This document shows, piece after piece, positions 8,011 to 17,124 of a stretch of 64,000 nt of DNA. Under the pieces are notes generated by a model. It worked only from the letters and a program-made list of their open reading frames with translations. It did no database searches and had not been told where the DNA came from. This stretch comes from Sphingomonas sp. So64.6b (GTDB taxonomy: Bacteria > Pseudomonadota > Alphaproteobacteria > Sphingomonadales > Sphingomonadaceae), in assembly GCF_014171475.1 (NCBI RefSeq), contig NZ_CP048817.1, forward strand, positions 4,804,501-4,868,500, in the 5' to 3' direction. Every line of letters starts with the position of its first letter. The stretch's first letter is position 1. The position numbers were made by a program, and so were the translations under genes.

Positions 8011-8952
8011 ATGAACACGGCGGCGTCATATTCTGCGGTGACACCTCAGATGCTGATCGTGGCCGACGATTCCGGTGCGGCGCAACTGGTGACCGAAGCC
8101 GCGGTTTTGGCCGGCGGACGGATCGAGGCGACGTTGCGCTGGGATCAGGTCGCCGAACGTATTGCCGACCATCCCGCGATCGACGTGATCGTCGCCGAGG
8201 CGGTAGCGATACCCCCGGACACCATTACCGTGGTGCTGGCATTGCTCGACAGCGTCGCACGCGACCGGCGCGCACGGATTATCGTGACGCTGGCCGAAGA
8301 GCAGATCGACCTGGTCGCGGCGACGATCTTCGGATCGCATGTGCAATTGCTTTGCCACCCCTCGGTTGCCGAGCGCGTTGTCGCCCTGACGATCGCGTCA
8401 CGAACGCGCTCCGATTTCGCGCGTGAATCGGGTCGTGACAGCGAGGAAACCCGGCTCAGGCGGCTGAACGAGGAGGTCGCCCGGATCGCCGAGACGCTCG
8501 CCCGGCTGACCCGTAGCGACGGCGCCGAATTCCCCGAACGCTCGATGCGGCCCGTTGGCGAACGGCGCATGCCTTACGCCGCGCCCGCCGGGGACGATGT
8601 CGTGGCGGTCGATGCGCAGGAGATCCGTGCCGCGATCCGGGCGCGACGCCTGCGCGCGCAATATTTCGAGGCCGGCCTGCTCGAGGACCCCGCCTGGGAT
8701 ATGCTGCTCGACCTTTATGCGGCTGAATTGGAACGGTCGCAGGTTTCGGTGTCGAGCCTGTGCATCGCCGCAGCGGTCGCGCCGACCACCGCGCTGCGCT
8801 GGATCGCCAAGATGAGCGAAGCAGGCTTGCTTGAACGGCACGCCGATCCGTTCGATCGCCGCCGCGCTTTCATGGCGCTGTCGCCGATGGCGAGCATGGG
8901 GATGACCGGCTATCTGACGGCGATCAAGCGGGCCGGCCTGCCGATCGCCTGA
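8011..8952 (+). CDS. Pseudo-receiver/winged-helix (MarR-like) protein
   Basis: A 313-residue protein in two parts. Residues 12-125 follow the beta-alpha pattern of a response-regulator receiver (LIVADDSGAAQLV, IDVIVAEA, ARIIVTLAEE, VQLLCHPSVAE), but the phospho-acceptor Asp position reads Ala-Glu and the conserved Lys reads His, so it should not be phosphorylated in the usual way. A charged linker with a coiled-coil-like helix (about 145-165) leads to a C-terminal winged helix (about 225-305) with SSLCIAAAVAPTTALRWIAKM and DPFDRRRAFMAL, like a MarR wing. It may be a DNA-binding protein controlled by protein contact. It lies upstream of tRNA-Val and its targets are unknown. Confidence 0.6.
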   Translation: MNTAASYSAVTPQMLIVADDSGAAQLVTEAAVLAGGRIEATLRWDQVAERIADHPAIDVIVAEAVAIPPDTITVVLALLDSVARDRRARIIVTLAEEQIDLVAATIFGSHVQLLCHPSVAERVVALTIASRTRSDFARESGRDSEETRLRRLNEEVARIAETLARLTRSDGAEFPERSMRPVGERRMPYAAPAGDDVVAVDAQEIRAAIRARRLRAQYFEAGLLEDPAWDMLLDLYAAELERSQVSVSSLCIAAAVAPTTALRWIAKMSEAGLLERHADPFDRRRAFMALSPMASMGMTGYLTAIKRAGLPIA

Positions 8953-9006
8953 TATCGGCCGCTTGCAACTTGCCAGCGCGGTCCACTTTTGGCATGCGGC
9001 GCATGA

Positions 9007-9082
9007 GGGCGATTAGCTCAGTTGGTAGAGCGTCTCGTTTACACCGAGAATGTCGGCGGTTCGAGCCCGTCATCGCCCACCA
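9007..9082 (+). tRNA. tRNA-Val (anticodon TAC)
   Basis: A 76-base tRNA with encoded CCA. The acceptor stem GGGCGAT pairs with ATCGCCC; the D arm GCTC-AGTTGGTA-GAGC, the anticodon arm TCTCG-TTTACAC-CGAGA with anticodon TAC (reads GTA), and the T arm with GGTTCGAGCC are all present. It lies on the plus strand between the pseudo-receiver gene and the marR gene, with no flanking integrase. Confidence 0.96.
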
Positions 9083-9164
9083 TTTCCCCCGGCAATCCTC
9101 TCCCTCGCTCGAAATGAACGGTGAGGGTGGAGCAATATGTGCGACAACCTCCTCTCGCTCCAAT

Positions 9165-9677
9165 TCAGCGTGTCGCGCCGCTGAGGATGACGTCGAGGAG
9201 TTGGGTGGCGAGCATCAGCTGATCCTCGCTCAGACCGGAAAGAACCTTGGCCCGGACCTTCGCCAGAACCGGCTGCACCTGCATGACGATCTCATGGCCC
9301 GCCGGTGTGAGCTCGATCAGGCGTGACCGTTTGTCATCCGGGTTCCCGGTCCGGCGGATCAATCCGTCCGCTTCAAGCTCGTTCAAGGTACGGACCAACG
9401 GCGGCCATTTTATGCCGAGGCGCAGCGAGAGTTCGGTGGTGGTCACCGCCGGATCGGCGAACGCCAGCGACAATAATATCTGCCAGCGAGATCGCGACTG
9501 GCCGGTCGCGGCCTTGATCTGGTCGCCCGACATGGCGGTCCAGCGGCGCGCGGTCAGCACCAGTTTACGGGTCAGCCGGAATTCCACGTCCTCACGCGAA
9601 CCTGGCGTGAAGAGCTCATAATACCGGCCTGATGATTGTTCAAAAAGATCGTCCGTCTCGTGGGCAGAATCTCCCAT
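9165..9677 (-). CDS. MarR-family regulator, divergent from the TonB receptor/TfdA-like operon
   Basis: A 170-residue cytosolic winged-helix regulator. After an N-terminal helical part come the MarR core (WQILLSLAFADPAVTTTELS), the recognition helix region around LGIKWPPLVRTLNELEADG (about 100-118), the wing RRTGNPDDKRSRLIELT, and the C-terminal dimer helix. The start at 9677 is preferred over 9749 because AAGGTGGAG lies just upstream. It is divergently arranged with the receptor gene at 9888, and an 18-base perfect palindrome sits between them, so it probably represses this operon and itself until an aromatic ligand binds. Confidence 0.85.
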   Translation of the reverse strand: MGDSAHETDDLFEQSSGRYYELFTPGSREDVEFRLTRKLVLTARRWTAMSGDQIKAATGQSRSRWQILLSLAFADPAVTTTELSLRLGIKWPPLVRTLNELEADGLIRRTGNPDDKRSRLIELTPAGHEIVMQVQPVLAKVRAKVLSGLSEDQLMLATQLLDVILSGATR

Positions 9678-9811
9678 GCGCTCTCCACCTTCCGATCGAT
9701 CTGTTGCGCGATGCCGCCCGTTGGGGATGAGCGAAAACGTGTCCCTCATCCATTCCGATCCCGCGAATTGCCTTTCGGTCTAGGGGAGCGAGCCCGCCTG
9801 ACGCAACCGGA

Positions 9812-9840
9812 TTGACCAACTATGTATCATGATACATATA
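9812..9840 (+). promoter_or_regulatory. Operator palindrome overlapping a likely promoter
   Basis: TATGTATCATGATACATA at 9821-9838 is a perfect 18-base palindrome. TTGACC at 9812-9817 could serve as a -35 element, with the -10 element (CATATA, 9835-9840) inside or at the edge of the palindrome, 17 bases later. A repressor bound here would block the receptor promoter. The obvious candidate is the divergent MarR protein, because MarR dimers bind palindromes of this size. The palindrome is seen directly; the regulator pairing is inferred. Confidence 0.6.
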
Positions 9841-9887
9841 GGTGCCGACAAGGAGCACCGAGATGCTTCGCCTGTTGGGAGAGAGCG

Positions 9888-12815
9888 ATGTTACGAGTTT
9901 CGAGGAACCTGGTTGCGTTGATGGGATCGAGCGCGATGGCGTTCGCTTATTTGGGAGGCGCTGGCGCGGCCGTCGCACAGACCGTACCCGATAACGCCGC
10001 ACCGGCTGGTGAGGCACCCGCGCAGGAAGAAGCGGCCCAGGGCGATGCGCCGGTAGATGCCGCTGGTACCCAGGCTGACATCGTGATCACCGGCACGCGG
10101 CTTGGCTCCAATTTCACCGCGCCGACGCCGGTCACCGCGATCACCTCCGAACGGCTCGAGTCGCTCTCGATCACCAATGTCGGCGAAGCGCTGATTCAGC
10201 TCCCCAGCTTCCGCTCATCCAGTGGCCCGGCGCAGCAAGCCAATCTCGGCGGCAGCGTTGGCGCGCGGCTGCTCGATCTGCGCGGCCTCGATCCGCAGCG
10301 CACGCTGGTACTGGTCGATGGCCGCCGCTTCGTGCCCAGCACGGCGCAGGGCAGTGTGGATGTGAACCTGATCCCATCATCGATCGTACGCCGCTCCGAC
10401 ATCGTCACCGGCGGCGCGTCCGCCGCTTATGGCTCGGATGCGGTCGCCGGCGTGGTCAATTTCATCCTCGATCGCAAGAAGAAGGGCATTGAGGCGGAAG
10501 TCGTCGGCGGCGTTTCACAACGCGGCGATGACGGCAATCTCTTCGTCGGCCTGTCGGGCGGCACGGAAATCGCCAGCGGCATTCACCTTGTCGTCGCCGG
10601 CGAATATGAAAAGCTCGAAGGCCTGGGTGATTGCTATTCGCGGGATTGGTGCGCGAACCAGACATTGATCCTCGGCAACAGCGCGCCGGGCGCGGGCGGT
10701 CTTCCCGCCAATCTGATCATCGCGGGCGTCAACACCTCGACCATGACGCCCGGCGGTCTGATCAATCGCTCCTATAATGCCGCGGGCCAGACGATCGGCA
10801 CCACCGCGACCGATCCGCTGCGCGGCACTCAGTTCCTCGCCAACGGCACGCCCGCGCCATTCCACTATGGGTCGCTGGTCGGCCCGTTGTTCATGCTTGG
10901 CGGAGAAGGCACCGGGCGCAACGCCTTTATCGCGCCCTTCCGGTTGAAGGTGCCGCTGCAGCGTATTTCGACCTATGCCGCCTTCACCGCCCAAGTCAGC
11001 GATAGCGTGACGGTCAATGCCGATCTCTCCTATGGCAGGGTCAGCGGCACCGTCATCTCGAACGTGATGCGCGATTATAATGCGACGCTGATGGGGCGCA
11101 TCAAACGCGACAATCCGTTCATTCCCGCCACGGTCGCGGCACAGATGGACGCGAACGGCGTGGCGTCGTTCATCCTCGGGCGCGCGGGCTTCGATCTTGG
11201 GCCGTCCTATGCGGAGACGGAGACGACGACGTATCGCGGCGTGCTCGGCATCGAGGCGAAGCTCAGCAGCAACTGGACGCTCGAAGGCTTCTACCAATAT
11301 GGCAAGACCAGCTTCCATCAGCGGACCTACAACGCGATCAACCTTGCCAATCTGCCGCGCGCGATCGATGCGGTGCGGTCCGGCGGCTCGATCGTCTGTC
11401 GGGTCAATGCCGACGCCAGCACCGCCAATGACGATCCAAACTGCGTGCCGTTCAATCCGTTCGGCGAGGGCAATTACGATCCGCGCGCGGCGGCCTATGT
11501 CACCGGCAACGGCTTTCAGAAGACCGACAATGATCAGCATGTCGTGTCGCTCGATCTGCGTGGCACATTGTTCGATCTGCCCGCCGGGCCAGTGACGGTC
11601 GCGGTCGGCGCGGAATATCGCCGCGACGAGATTACCGGCACCACTGATCCGGTGTCATTGGTCAATGGTTTCTGGACGCTCAACGGCTCGGCGCTTGCCG
11701 GCCATGTCGAGGTGAAGGAAGGCTATGGCGAAATCGCCGTGCCGGTGTTCAAGGATTCGGCGATCGGCCATCTGCTCGACCTGAACGGCGCGATTCGCCG
11801 CACCGATTACAGCACCAGCGGCGCGGTCACGACCTGGAAGATCGGTGCGGTCTATGAACCGGTTGAGGGCATCCGCCTGCGCGGCACGCGCTCGCGTGAT
11901 ATCCGAGCGCCCAATCTTTCGGAACTGGTCGGTCCGCGCACCCGTCGCACCATCGGCCTGTCGGACCCGGCCAATGGCGGGCTGCAGACCAATCCGACGG
12001 TGATTACCGGATCGAACCCCAATCTCTCGGTCGAGCGGGCGGATAGCTGGACGGTGGGGGCGGTGTTCACCCCGCATGGCGGTTTTCTCGGTCGCTTCCG
12101 GGCCTCGATCGATTATTACAACATCAAGGTGGCGGACGCGATCAGCGTGCTGGGCGCACAGACTCTGGTCAATCGCTGCTATGAGGGCGTGACTGCATTC
12201 TGTTCGCAAATCACCCGCGATCCGGCGAACGGCAACACCATCCTGCAGGTCGATGACTTCTACCTCAATGCGAACGAGTTGCGCACCAGCGGTTTCGATA
12301 TCGAATTCCAGTATCGCCAGCCGCTCGGTTCGCTCGGCAATATCAACGCGCAGATCCTTGCCAACATCACCAATGAGCTGGCCACCGGTGGCGTGGATCG
12401 TGCGGGCCAGACCGGGGTGCGCACCGGCACCATTCCGGGCATACCGGATTATGTGATTGACGGTCTGGTCACCTGGAGCATCGGCAATGTCCAGCTTACC
12501 GGCCATGGCAAATATATCCCGTCGGGGATCTACTGGACCGATTTCATCGGCCCCGATCAGCCGGGCTATTCGATCACCTCGCCCAAAAGCGTGGATAATA
12601 ACCGCGTGCCCAGCCGCTTCTATCTCGATCTCACCGCGCGGGTGACGGTGCCGGTCAGCGATGGTCGCGGGTTCGAACTGTTCGGCACGGTCAACAATGT
12701 GTTCGATCAGGCTCCGCCATCGATCCCGGGGCCATCTGGCGGTACCAACCAGATCTTGTTCGATCCCGTCGGCCGGGCGTTCAAGGTCGGTGCGCGCGTG
12801 AAGTTCGGCGGCTGA
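9888..12815 (+). CDS. TonB-dependent outer-membrane receptor
   Basis: A 975-residue receptor that imports a scarce substrate across the outer membrane using ExbB/ExbD/TonB energy. It has a signal peptide (about 1-31, ending AAVAQ), a low-complexity Ala/Glu-rich stretch, a TonB-box-like DIVITGTR near residue 65, a plug domain (VLVDGRRFVP, VTGGASAAYGSDAVAGVVNF) and a 22-strand barrel ending in a C-terminal aromatic-rich strand (VGARVKFGG). The start at 9888 has GGGAGAGAG upstream. It is the first gene of a unit with a permease and a TfdA-like dioxygenase, so the cargo is probably their substrate. It is clearly paralogous to the receptor at 55537-58470. Confidence 0.9.
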   Translation: MLRVSRNLVALMGSSAMAFAYLGGAGAAVAQTVPDNAAPAGEAPAQEEAAQGDAPVDAAGTQADIVITGTRLGSNFTAPTPVTAITSERLESLSITNVGEALIQLPSFRSSSGPAQQANLGGSVGARLLDLRGLDPQRTLVLVDGRRFVPSTAQGSVDVNLIPSSIVRRSDIVTGGASAAYGSDAVAGVVNFILDRKKKGIEAEVVGGVSQRGDDGNLFVGLSGGTEIASGIHLVVAGEYEKLEGLGDCYSRDWCANQTLILGNSAPGAGGLPANLIIAGVNTSTMTPGGLINRSYNAAGQTIGTTATDPLRGTQFLANGTPAPFHYGSLVGPLFMLGGEGTGRNAFIAPFRLKVPLQRISTYAAFTAQVSDSVTVNADLSYGRVSGTVISNVMRDYNATLMGRIKRDNPFIPATVAAQMDANGVASFILGRAGFDLGPSYAETETTTYRGVLGIEAKLSSNWTLEGFYQYGKTSFHQRTYNAINLANLPRAIDAVRSGGSIVCRVNADASTANDDPNCVPFNPFGEGNYDPRAAAYVTGNGFQKTDNDQHVVSLDLRGTLFDLPAGPVTVAVGAEYRRDEITGTTDPVSLVNGFWTLNGSALAGHVEVKEGYGEIAVPVFKDSAIGHLLDLNGAIRRTDYSTSGAVTTWKIGAVYEPVEGIRLRGTRSRDIRAPNLSELVGPRTRRTIGLSDPANGGLQTNPTVITGSNPNLSVERADSWTVGAVFTPHGGFLGRFRASIDYYNIKVADAISVLGAQTLVNRCYEGVTAFCSQITRDPANGNTILQVDDFYLNANELRTSGFDIEFQYRQPLGSLGNINAQILANITNELATGGVDRAGQTGVRTGTIPGIPDYVIDGLVTWSIGNVQLTGHGKYIPSGIYWTDFIGPDQPGYSITSPKSVDNNRVPSRFYLDLTARVTVPVSDGRGFELFGTVNNVFDQAPPSIPGPSGGTNQILFDPVGRAFKVGARVKFGG

Positions 12816-12838
12816 ACAGGGGACCGGGAGAGATTCGC

Positions 12839-14242
12839 ATGACGCCAGATCAGCCATCCGGGGGCCAGGAGTCCGGGAGTGGGACGATCGACGTCGCGCA
12901 GGTGATCGAGCGCCAGCGGATGAACGGCTTTGTCATCCGGCTGGTGGCGATTTCCTGGATCGTGACGATGTTCGACGGCTTCGATATGCTCGTCCTGTCG
13001 TTCCTCGCGCCCTATATCCGGCATGATTTCGGGATCGGGCCGGTCCAGCTCGGCCAGTTGTTCGGCTGTGGCACGGTCGGCGCGATGATCGGCGGGATCG
13101 GCTTTGGCTGGCTCGGCGATCGCATGGGGCGGCGGCCGACGATCATCCTCTCGGTCTTCGCCTTTGGCCTCTCCAGCATGGCGCTCGCCTTTGCCGGATC
13201 GATCGAGACGCTGATGGCGCTGCGCTTCCTCAATGGCGTGGCGCTTGGCGGGCTGATGCCGCTTGCCTGGGCGCTCAACATCGAATTCGTGCCGGCGCGC
13301 TTCCGCGCGACCGTCGTGACGCTGATCATGATGGGCTATACGCTGGGTGGGGCGATCGCCGGCCCGCTCACCGTCTGGGTAGCGCCGCATTGGGGCTGGC
13401 ATTCGGTGTTCCTGCTCAGCGGCATCGTCACCATGCCGCTGGTCGTATTGCTGTTCTTCCTGCTGCCCGAATCCGCCCGCTTCCTGGCGGTCAAGCGCCG
13501 CGCGCCCGGGCAGATCGCGCGTTCGCTCAACGCGATCGAGCGCGGGCTCGGCGCGACGGCGGCGACCATCTTTCTTGCCTCGGATGAAAAGCCGGCGACG
13601 GGCAGCCAGAATTTCAACCTCTCCACTTTGTTCGAAGGCTCGCTCCGGGCGATTACGCCGTTGCTGTGGCTTGCCTATATCGGCAGCTCGCTGGCGATCT
13701 ATTTCAAGACGAGCTGGGGCCCGATCCTGTTCGAGGATGTCGGCTTCACCCGCACCGAAGCGGCCTATATCGCGTCGGTCACGTCGATCGGCGGTGCGAT
13801 TGCCGGGCTCGCGCTGATGCGCTTCACCGATCGGATGGGGCCGATCGCGATCGCGCTTTTCCCGCTGCTCGCGGTGCCGCTGCTGCTGTTGATGGGGCTG
13901 GCCGATATCGCCCGGCCCGGCTTCGCCGTGCTTTCCGTGCTGAGCATGACGATGATCGGCGGCGCGCATTTCGGCATGCACAGCATTGCCGGGCTTTTCT
14001 ATCCCAGCGCGATCCGCGCCAATGGCGCCGGCTGGGCAACCTCGGTCGCCAAAATCGGGTCGATCGCTGCGCCCTTGCTCGGCGGCTATCTGCTCGCCGC
14101 CAATCTGCCGCCGCGCCAATTGTTCGTGCTGCTCGCGGTCGCGCCGGCCGTCTGTGCCGTGGCGCTGATGCTGCTCGGCCGCGCCTTCAGCGCCCGGCGT
14201 GACCGCGCCGCCGCGCTGGAGGCGAACGCTGTTCTAACCTGA
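12839..14242 (+). CDS. MFS permease, aromatic acid:H+ symporter type
   Basis: A 467-residue inner-membrane transporter with 12 predicted helices. Helix 1 carries TMFDGFDMLVLSFLAP, the D-G-x-D signature of the aromatic acid:H+ symporter (AAHS) subfamily (PcaK/BenK/TfdK relatives), and the helix 2-3 loop carries GWLGDRMGRRP, the general MFS motif. GGGAGAG precedes the ATG at 12839, 23 bases after the receptor gene. It probably brings the periplasmic substrate delivered by the receptor into the cytosol for the dioxygenase gene 60 bases downstream. Confidence 0.85.
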   Translation: MTPDQPSGGQESGSGTIDVAQVIERQRMNGFVIRLVAISWIVTMFDGFDMLVLSFLAPYIRHDFGIGPVQLGQLFGCGTVGAMIGGIGFGWLGDRMGRRPTIILSVFAFGLSSMALAFAGSIETLMALRFLNGVALGGLMPLAWALNIEFVPARFRATVVTLIMMGYTLGGAIAGPLTVWVAPHWGWHSVFLLSGIVTMPLVVLLFFLLPESARFLAVKRRAPGQIARSLNAIERGLGATAATIFLASDEKPATGSQNFNLSTLFEGSLRAITPLLWLAYIGSSLAIYFKTSWGPILFEDVGFTRTEAAYIASVTSIGGAIAGLALMRFTDRMGPIAIALFPLLAVPLLLLMGLADIARPGFAVLSVLSMTMIGGAHFGMHSIAGLFYPSAIRANGAGWATSVAKIGSIAAPLLGGYLLAANLPPRQLFVLLAVAPAVCAVALMLLGRAFSARRDRAAALEANAVLT

Positions 14243-14302
14243 TCCAAACAGCCCGCCGTTCCAAACGGGGCGGACGGCGGGGCATATTCGAAGGAGTATA
14301 TT

Positions 14303-15217
14303 ATGGCACTGACTGTGAAACCCATTCTACCGCGCTTCGGCGCGGAGGTATCGGGCGTTGACCTGCGCGCGCCGCTCGATGCGGCGCAGCGCCAGGAGAT
14401 TGTCGATACGATGGATCGATGGGGTGTGTGCGTTTATCGCGACACCGGCCTGAACGATGAAAGCCATATCGCTTTCAGCCGCATCTTCGGCCATCTTGAA
14501 AGTGCGCCGTCGATAAAGGGCCGTCAGCGTCGCTTTACCCATTCGGAGCTGTTCGACGCGGGCAACCTCACGCCCGGTGGGGAGATATTGCAGGACGAGA
14601 ATCTGATTCTCCACAAAAAGGGCGATCGGCTGTGGCACACCGATTCCTCCTTCATGGAAATGCGCTCCTCCTATTCGCTGCTGCTGGCCTATGAAGTGCC
14701 GTCAAAGGGCGGCGAAACCTGGTTCGCCGATACGCGATCGGCCTACGACGATCTGCCCGATGCAATGAAGGCGAAGATCGCCGGGCTCGAACTCGAACAC
14801 TCGCTGTGGCAATCGCGCCGGCTCGCCGGCTTCCCGCTGAGCGAAGTGGAGGTCGATGCCCGGCCCAAGGCGCGTCAGCCGCTGGTGCTCGAACAGAAAT
14901 CGACCGGCCGCAACGCGCTCTATGTCGCCAGCCATGCGCTCGACGTGGTGGGCATGCCGCGCGATGAAGGGCAGGCGCTGATCGAGGAACTGATCGCTTT
15001 CGCGACCCAGCCGCAATATACCTTCTCGGTGACATGGAATCCGGGCGATCTGGTGATCTGGGACAATCTGACGTCGATGCATCGCGGTGGCGATTTCGAC
15101 GTGTTGAACGAACGGCGCGACATGCGCCGCACCACCGTGCGCGAAGGCGCGGCGCCCGACCATGCCGATGACCCGTTCGGTGAATATTTCCGCTCATCAA
15201 TGGGTCAGCCGGGCTGA
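14303..15217 (+). CDS. TauD/TfdA-family 2-oxoglutarate-dependent dioxygenase
   Basis: A 304-residue non-haem Fe(II) oxygenase. The facial triad is visible as H112-x-D114 (WHTDSSF) and H260 (WDNLTSMHRG), with arginines at 275-276 (RRDMRRTTV) to bind 2-oxoglutarate. The WHTDSSF and WDNLTSMHR sequences and length are those of the TfdA branch, enzymes that hydroxylate next to an ether oxygen and release a phenol plus glyoxylate from aryloxyacetates. A permease precedes it and a glyoxylate-type reductase follows one base after its stop. The real substrate could be a phenoxyacetate, an aryl ether or a sulfonate; the TfdA-like reading fits the neighbours best. Confidence 0.85.
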   Translation: MALTVKPILPRFGAEVSGVDLRAPLDAAQRQEIVDTMDRWGVCVYRDTGLNDESHIAFSRIFGHLESAPSIKGRQRRFTHSELFDAGNLTPGGEILQDENLILHKKGDRLWHTDSSFMEMRSSYSLLLAYEVPSKGGETWFADTRSAYDDLPDAMKAKIAGLELEHSLWQSRRLAGFPLSEVEVDARPKARQPLVLEQKSTGRNALYVASHALDVVGMPRDEGQALIEELIAFATQPQYTFSVTWNPGDLVIWDNLTSMHRGGDFDVLNERRDMRRTTVREGAAPDHADDPFGEYFRSSMGQPG

Positions 15218-15218
15218 T

Positions 15219-16196
15219 ATGGCGGGGGATCGTCCGCGCGTCCTGGTGACGCGGACATGGCCGGAAGCGGTGGAGCGTCGATTGGCAGAGCGCTTCGACG
15301 TGACGCTCAACCCGACCGATGTCCCGCTCGATGAGGCTGCGCTCATTGCCGGGATGCGGGACTATGACGCCGTCTGCCCGACAATCACCGATCGGATGCA
15401 TGCCGGCATTCTGGGGATCGAGAGGCGTCGCGCGGCCATCGTCGCCAGCTATGGCGTCGGCTTCGAGCATATCGATGTCGCGGCGGCGATGGCGGCGGGG
15501 ATCGCCGTCACCAACACGCCGGGGGTGCTGACCGACGCCACGGCCGATCTGGCGCTGACCCTGATCCTGATGACCGCGCGCCGCGCCGGCGAGGGCGAAC
15601 GCGAGCTTCGCTCGGGCAGCTGGACCGGCTGGCGGCCGACGCATCTGCTTGGCACGAGCCTGAAGGGCAAGACATTGGGGCTGGTCGGCTTTGGTCGCAT
15701 CGCCCAGGCGACCGCCGAGCGTGCCCGGTTCGGCTTTGGCATGGAGATCGCTTATTATGCGCGCCGGCCCGGCCCGCAGGAATTGGTCGATCGTCTCGGT
15801 GCGCGCTTCGTGCCGAATCTTGGCGACTTGCTAGGCGAGGCAGATTTCGTGTCGCTGCATGTGCCCGGCGGCGCGGAGACCCGCCATCTGATCGATGCGG
15901 CGGCGATTGCGCAGATGCAGCGCCATGCGATCCTGATCAACACCGCGCGCGGCGATGTGGTCGATGAGGACGCGCTGATCGAGGCGCTTGGCACACGCCG
16001 CATCGCCGGCGCCGGCCTCGACGTGTTCGCCGGCGAACCGAATGTGTCGCCCGCGTTGCGTGGAATCGAGAATGCTGTGCTTTTGCCTCACCTTGGCAGT
16101 GCGACGCGTGAAACGCGCGAGGCGATGGGCATGCGCGTCTTCGCCAATCTGGAGGCATGGTTCGACGGCAAGGCTCCGCCGGATCGGGTGGCGTGA
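15219..16196 (+). CDS. D-isomer 2-hydroxyacid dehydrogenase (glyoxylate/hydroxypyruvate reductase type)
   Basis: A 325-residue NAD(P)-dependent reductase. The dinucleotide fold begins at GKTLGLVGFGRIAQATA (about 147-163), and the catalytic Arg (NTARGDVVDE), Glu (GLDVFAGEP) and His (LLPHLGSAT) are all present in the right order. The start at 15219 leaves one base after the dioxygenase stop; a longer frame from 15162 overlaps that gene. The YGVGFEHIDV segment is typical of glyoxylate/hydroxypyruvate reductases. In this operon it could reduce glyoxylate released by the TfdA-like enzyme to glycolate, or act on tartronate semialdehyde/hydroxypyruvate to give glycerate for the next gene. Confidence 0.83.
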   Translation: MAGDRPRVLVTRTWPEAVERRLAERFDVTLNPTDVPLDEAALIAGMRDYDAVCPTITDRMHAGILGIERRRAAIVASYGVGFEHIDVAAAMAAGIAVTNTPGVLTDATADLALTLILMTARRAGEGERELRSGSWTGWRPTHLLGTSLKGKTLGLVGFGRIAQATAERARFGFGMEIAYYARRPGPQELVDRLGARFVPNLGDLLGEADFVSLHVPGGAETRHLIDAAAIAQMQRHAILINTARGDVVDEDALIEALGTRRIAGAGLDVFAGEPNVSPALRGIENAVLLPHLGSATRETREAMGMRVFANLEAWFDGKAPPDRVA

Positions 16197-17068
16197 GCGC
16201 AGCGGCGGTCGCTGCGCTGATCGCGCGCGAGCGGCTTCCGGCGACCTATGCGGATATGGTCGATCGCTGGTGGCGGCCGCTCGCGGCGGCGATCGCGGGC
16301 TGGAGATCGGCATCAGCCGGTCCGCTGGTGATCGGGCTGAACGGTGCGCAGGGCAGTGGTAAATCGACGCTTTGCGCCTTTCTCGAGCAAGTGCTGCTGC
16401 CCGAACATGGCCTGAGCGCGGTCACGCTTTCGCTCGATGACCTCTATCTCACCCGCGCGGCGCGCGCGGCCCTTGCCCACACTGTGCATCCGCTGCTCAC
16501 GACCCGCGGTGTTCCGGGGACGCATGATATCGATCTGGGCTGTGCGATCCTCGATGCGCTACGCCGCGGCGACCACGTCGCACTGCCCCGTTTCAGCAAG
16601 GCGCTCGACGATCGCGTGCCGCCGGACCAATGGGTCGCCGCGCCGCCATCGCCCGATCTGATATTGTTCGAAGGCTGGTGCGTCGGCGCCATCCCCCAAT
16701 CCGCCGGGGCGCTTGTCAAACCGATCAACCGTCTCGAAGCCGAGGAAGATATTGACGGGATCTGGCGGGGCTATGTGAATGATCAACTCGCCGGGGCTTA
16801 TGTAAGATTGTTCGCCGGGCTCGACCGTTTCATCATGCTTCGCCCACCGGATTTCGCTTCGGTAGTGGAGAACCGGTTGCTCCAGGAACGCAAGCTGCGC
16901 GCGTTACAGGGGCCGGGCGGGCGGGTGATGACCGACGACGAGGTGCGCCGCTTCGTTCAACATTATGAGCGCCTGACACGTCATATGTTCCAGGCGCTGC
17001 CCGCCAGGGCGGACATTCTGGTGGCGCTCGACTCAGGGCTGGACATCGTACGCATCGACGGCCTGTAG
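16193..17068 (+). CDS. Glycerate-kinase-like P-loop protein
   Basis: A 291-residue P-loop kinase, started at GTG 16193 inside the stop of the previous gene (GTGA overlap). It shows Walker A GLNGAQGSGKST near residue 45, LSLDDLYLT near residue 80, RGVPGTHDID near 105, FSKALDDR near 135 and FEGWCVG near 160. This pattern fits the D-glycerate 3-kinase family of plants and bacteria, which makes 3-phosphoglycerate, though some relatives (YggC/CoaA-like) have other substrates. It closes the operon; together with the reductase it could feed carbon from glyoxylate into glycolysis. The kinase family is clear, the substrate inferred. Confidence 0.75.
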   Translation: MSAAAVAALIARERLPATYADMVDRWWRPLAAAIAGWRSASAGPLVIGLNGAQGSGKSTLCAFLEQVLLPEHGLSAVTLSLDDLYLTRAARAALAHTVHPLLTTRGVPGTHDIDLGCAILDALRRGDHVALPRFSKALDDRVPPDQWVAAPPSPDLILFEGWCVGAIPQSAGALVKPINRLEAEEDIDGIWRGYVNDQLAGAYVRLFAGLDRFIMLRPPDFASVVENRLLQERKLRALQGPGGRVMTDDEVRRFVQHYERLTRHMFQALPARADILVALDSGLDIVRIDGL

Positions 17069-17124
17069 CGGCGCGATCCAATACCATGAGTGCGGATCAC
17101 AATGCGGCCCAGTGCCGTTCCGCC

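Noticed and set aside
12707..14119. 470-residue minus-strand open frame
   Set aside because: Antisense to the MFS permease; very charged and repetitive, no ribosome site.
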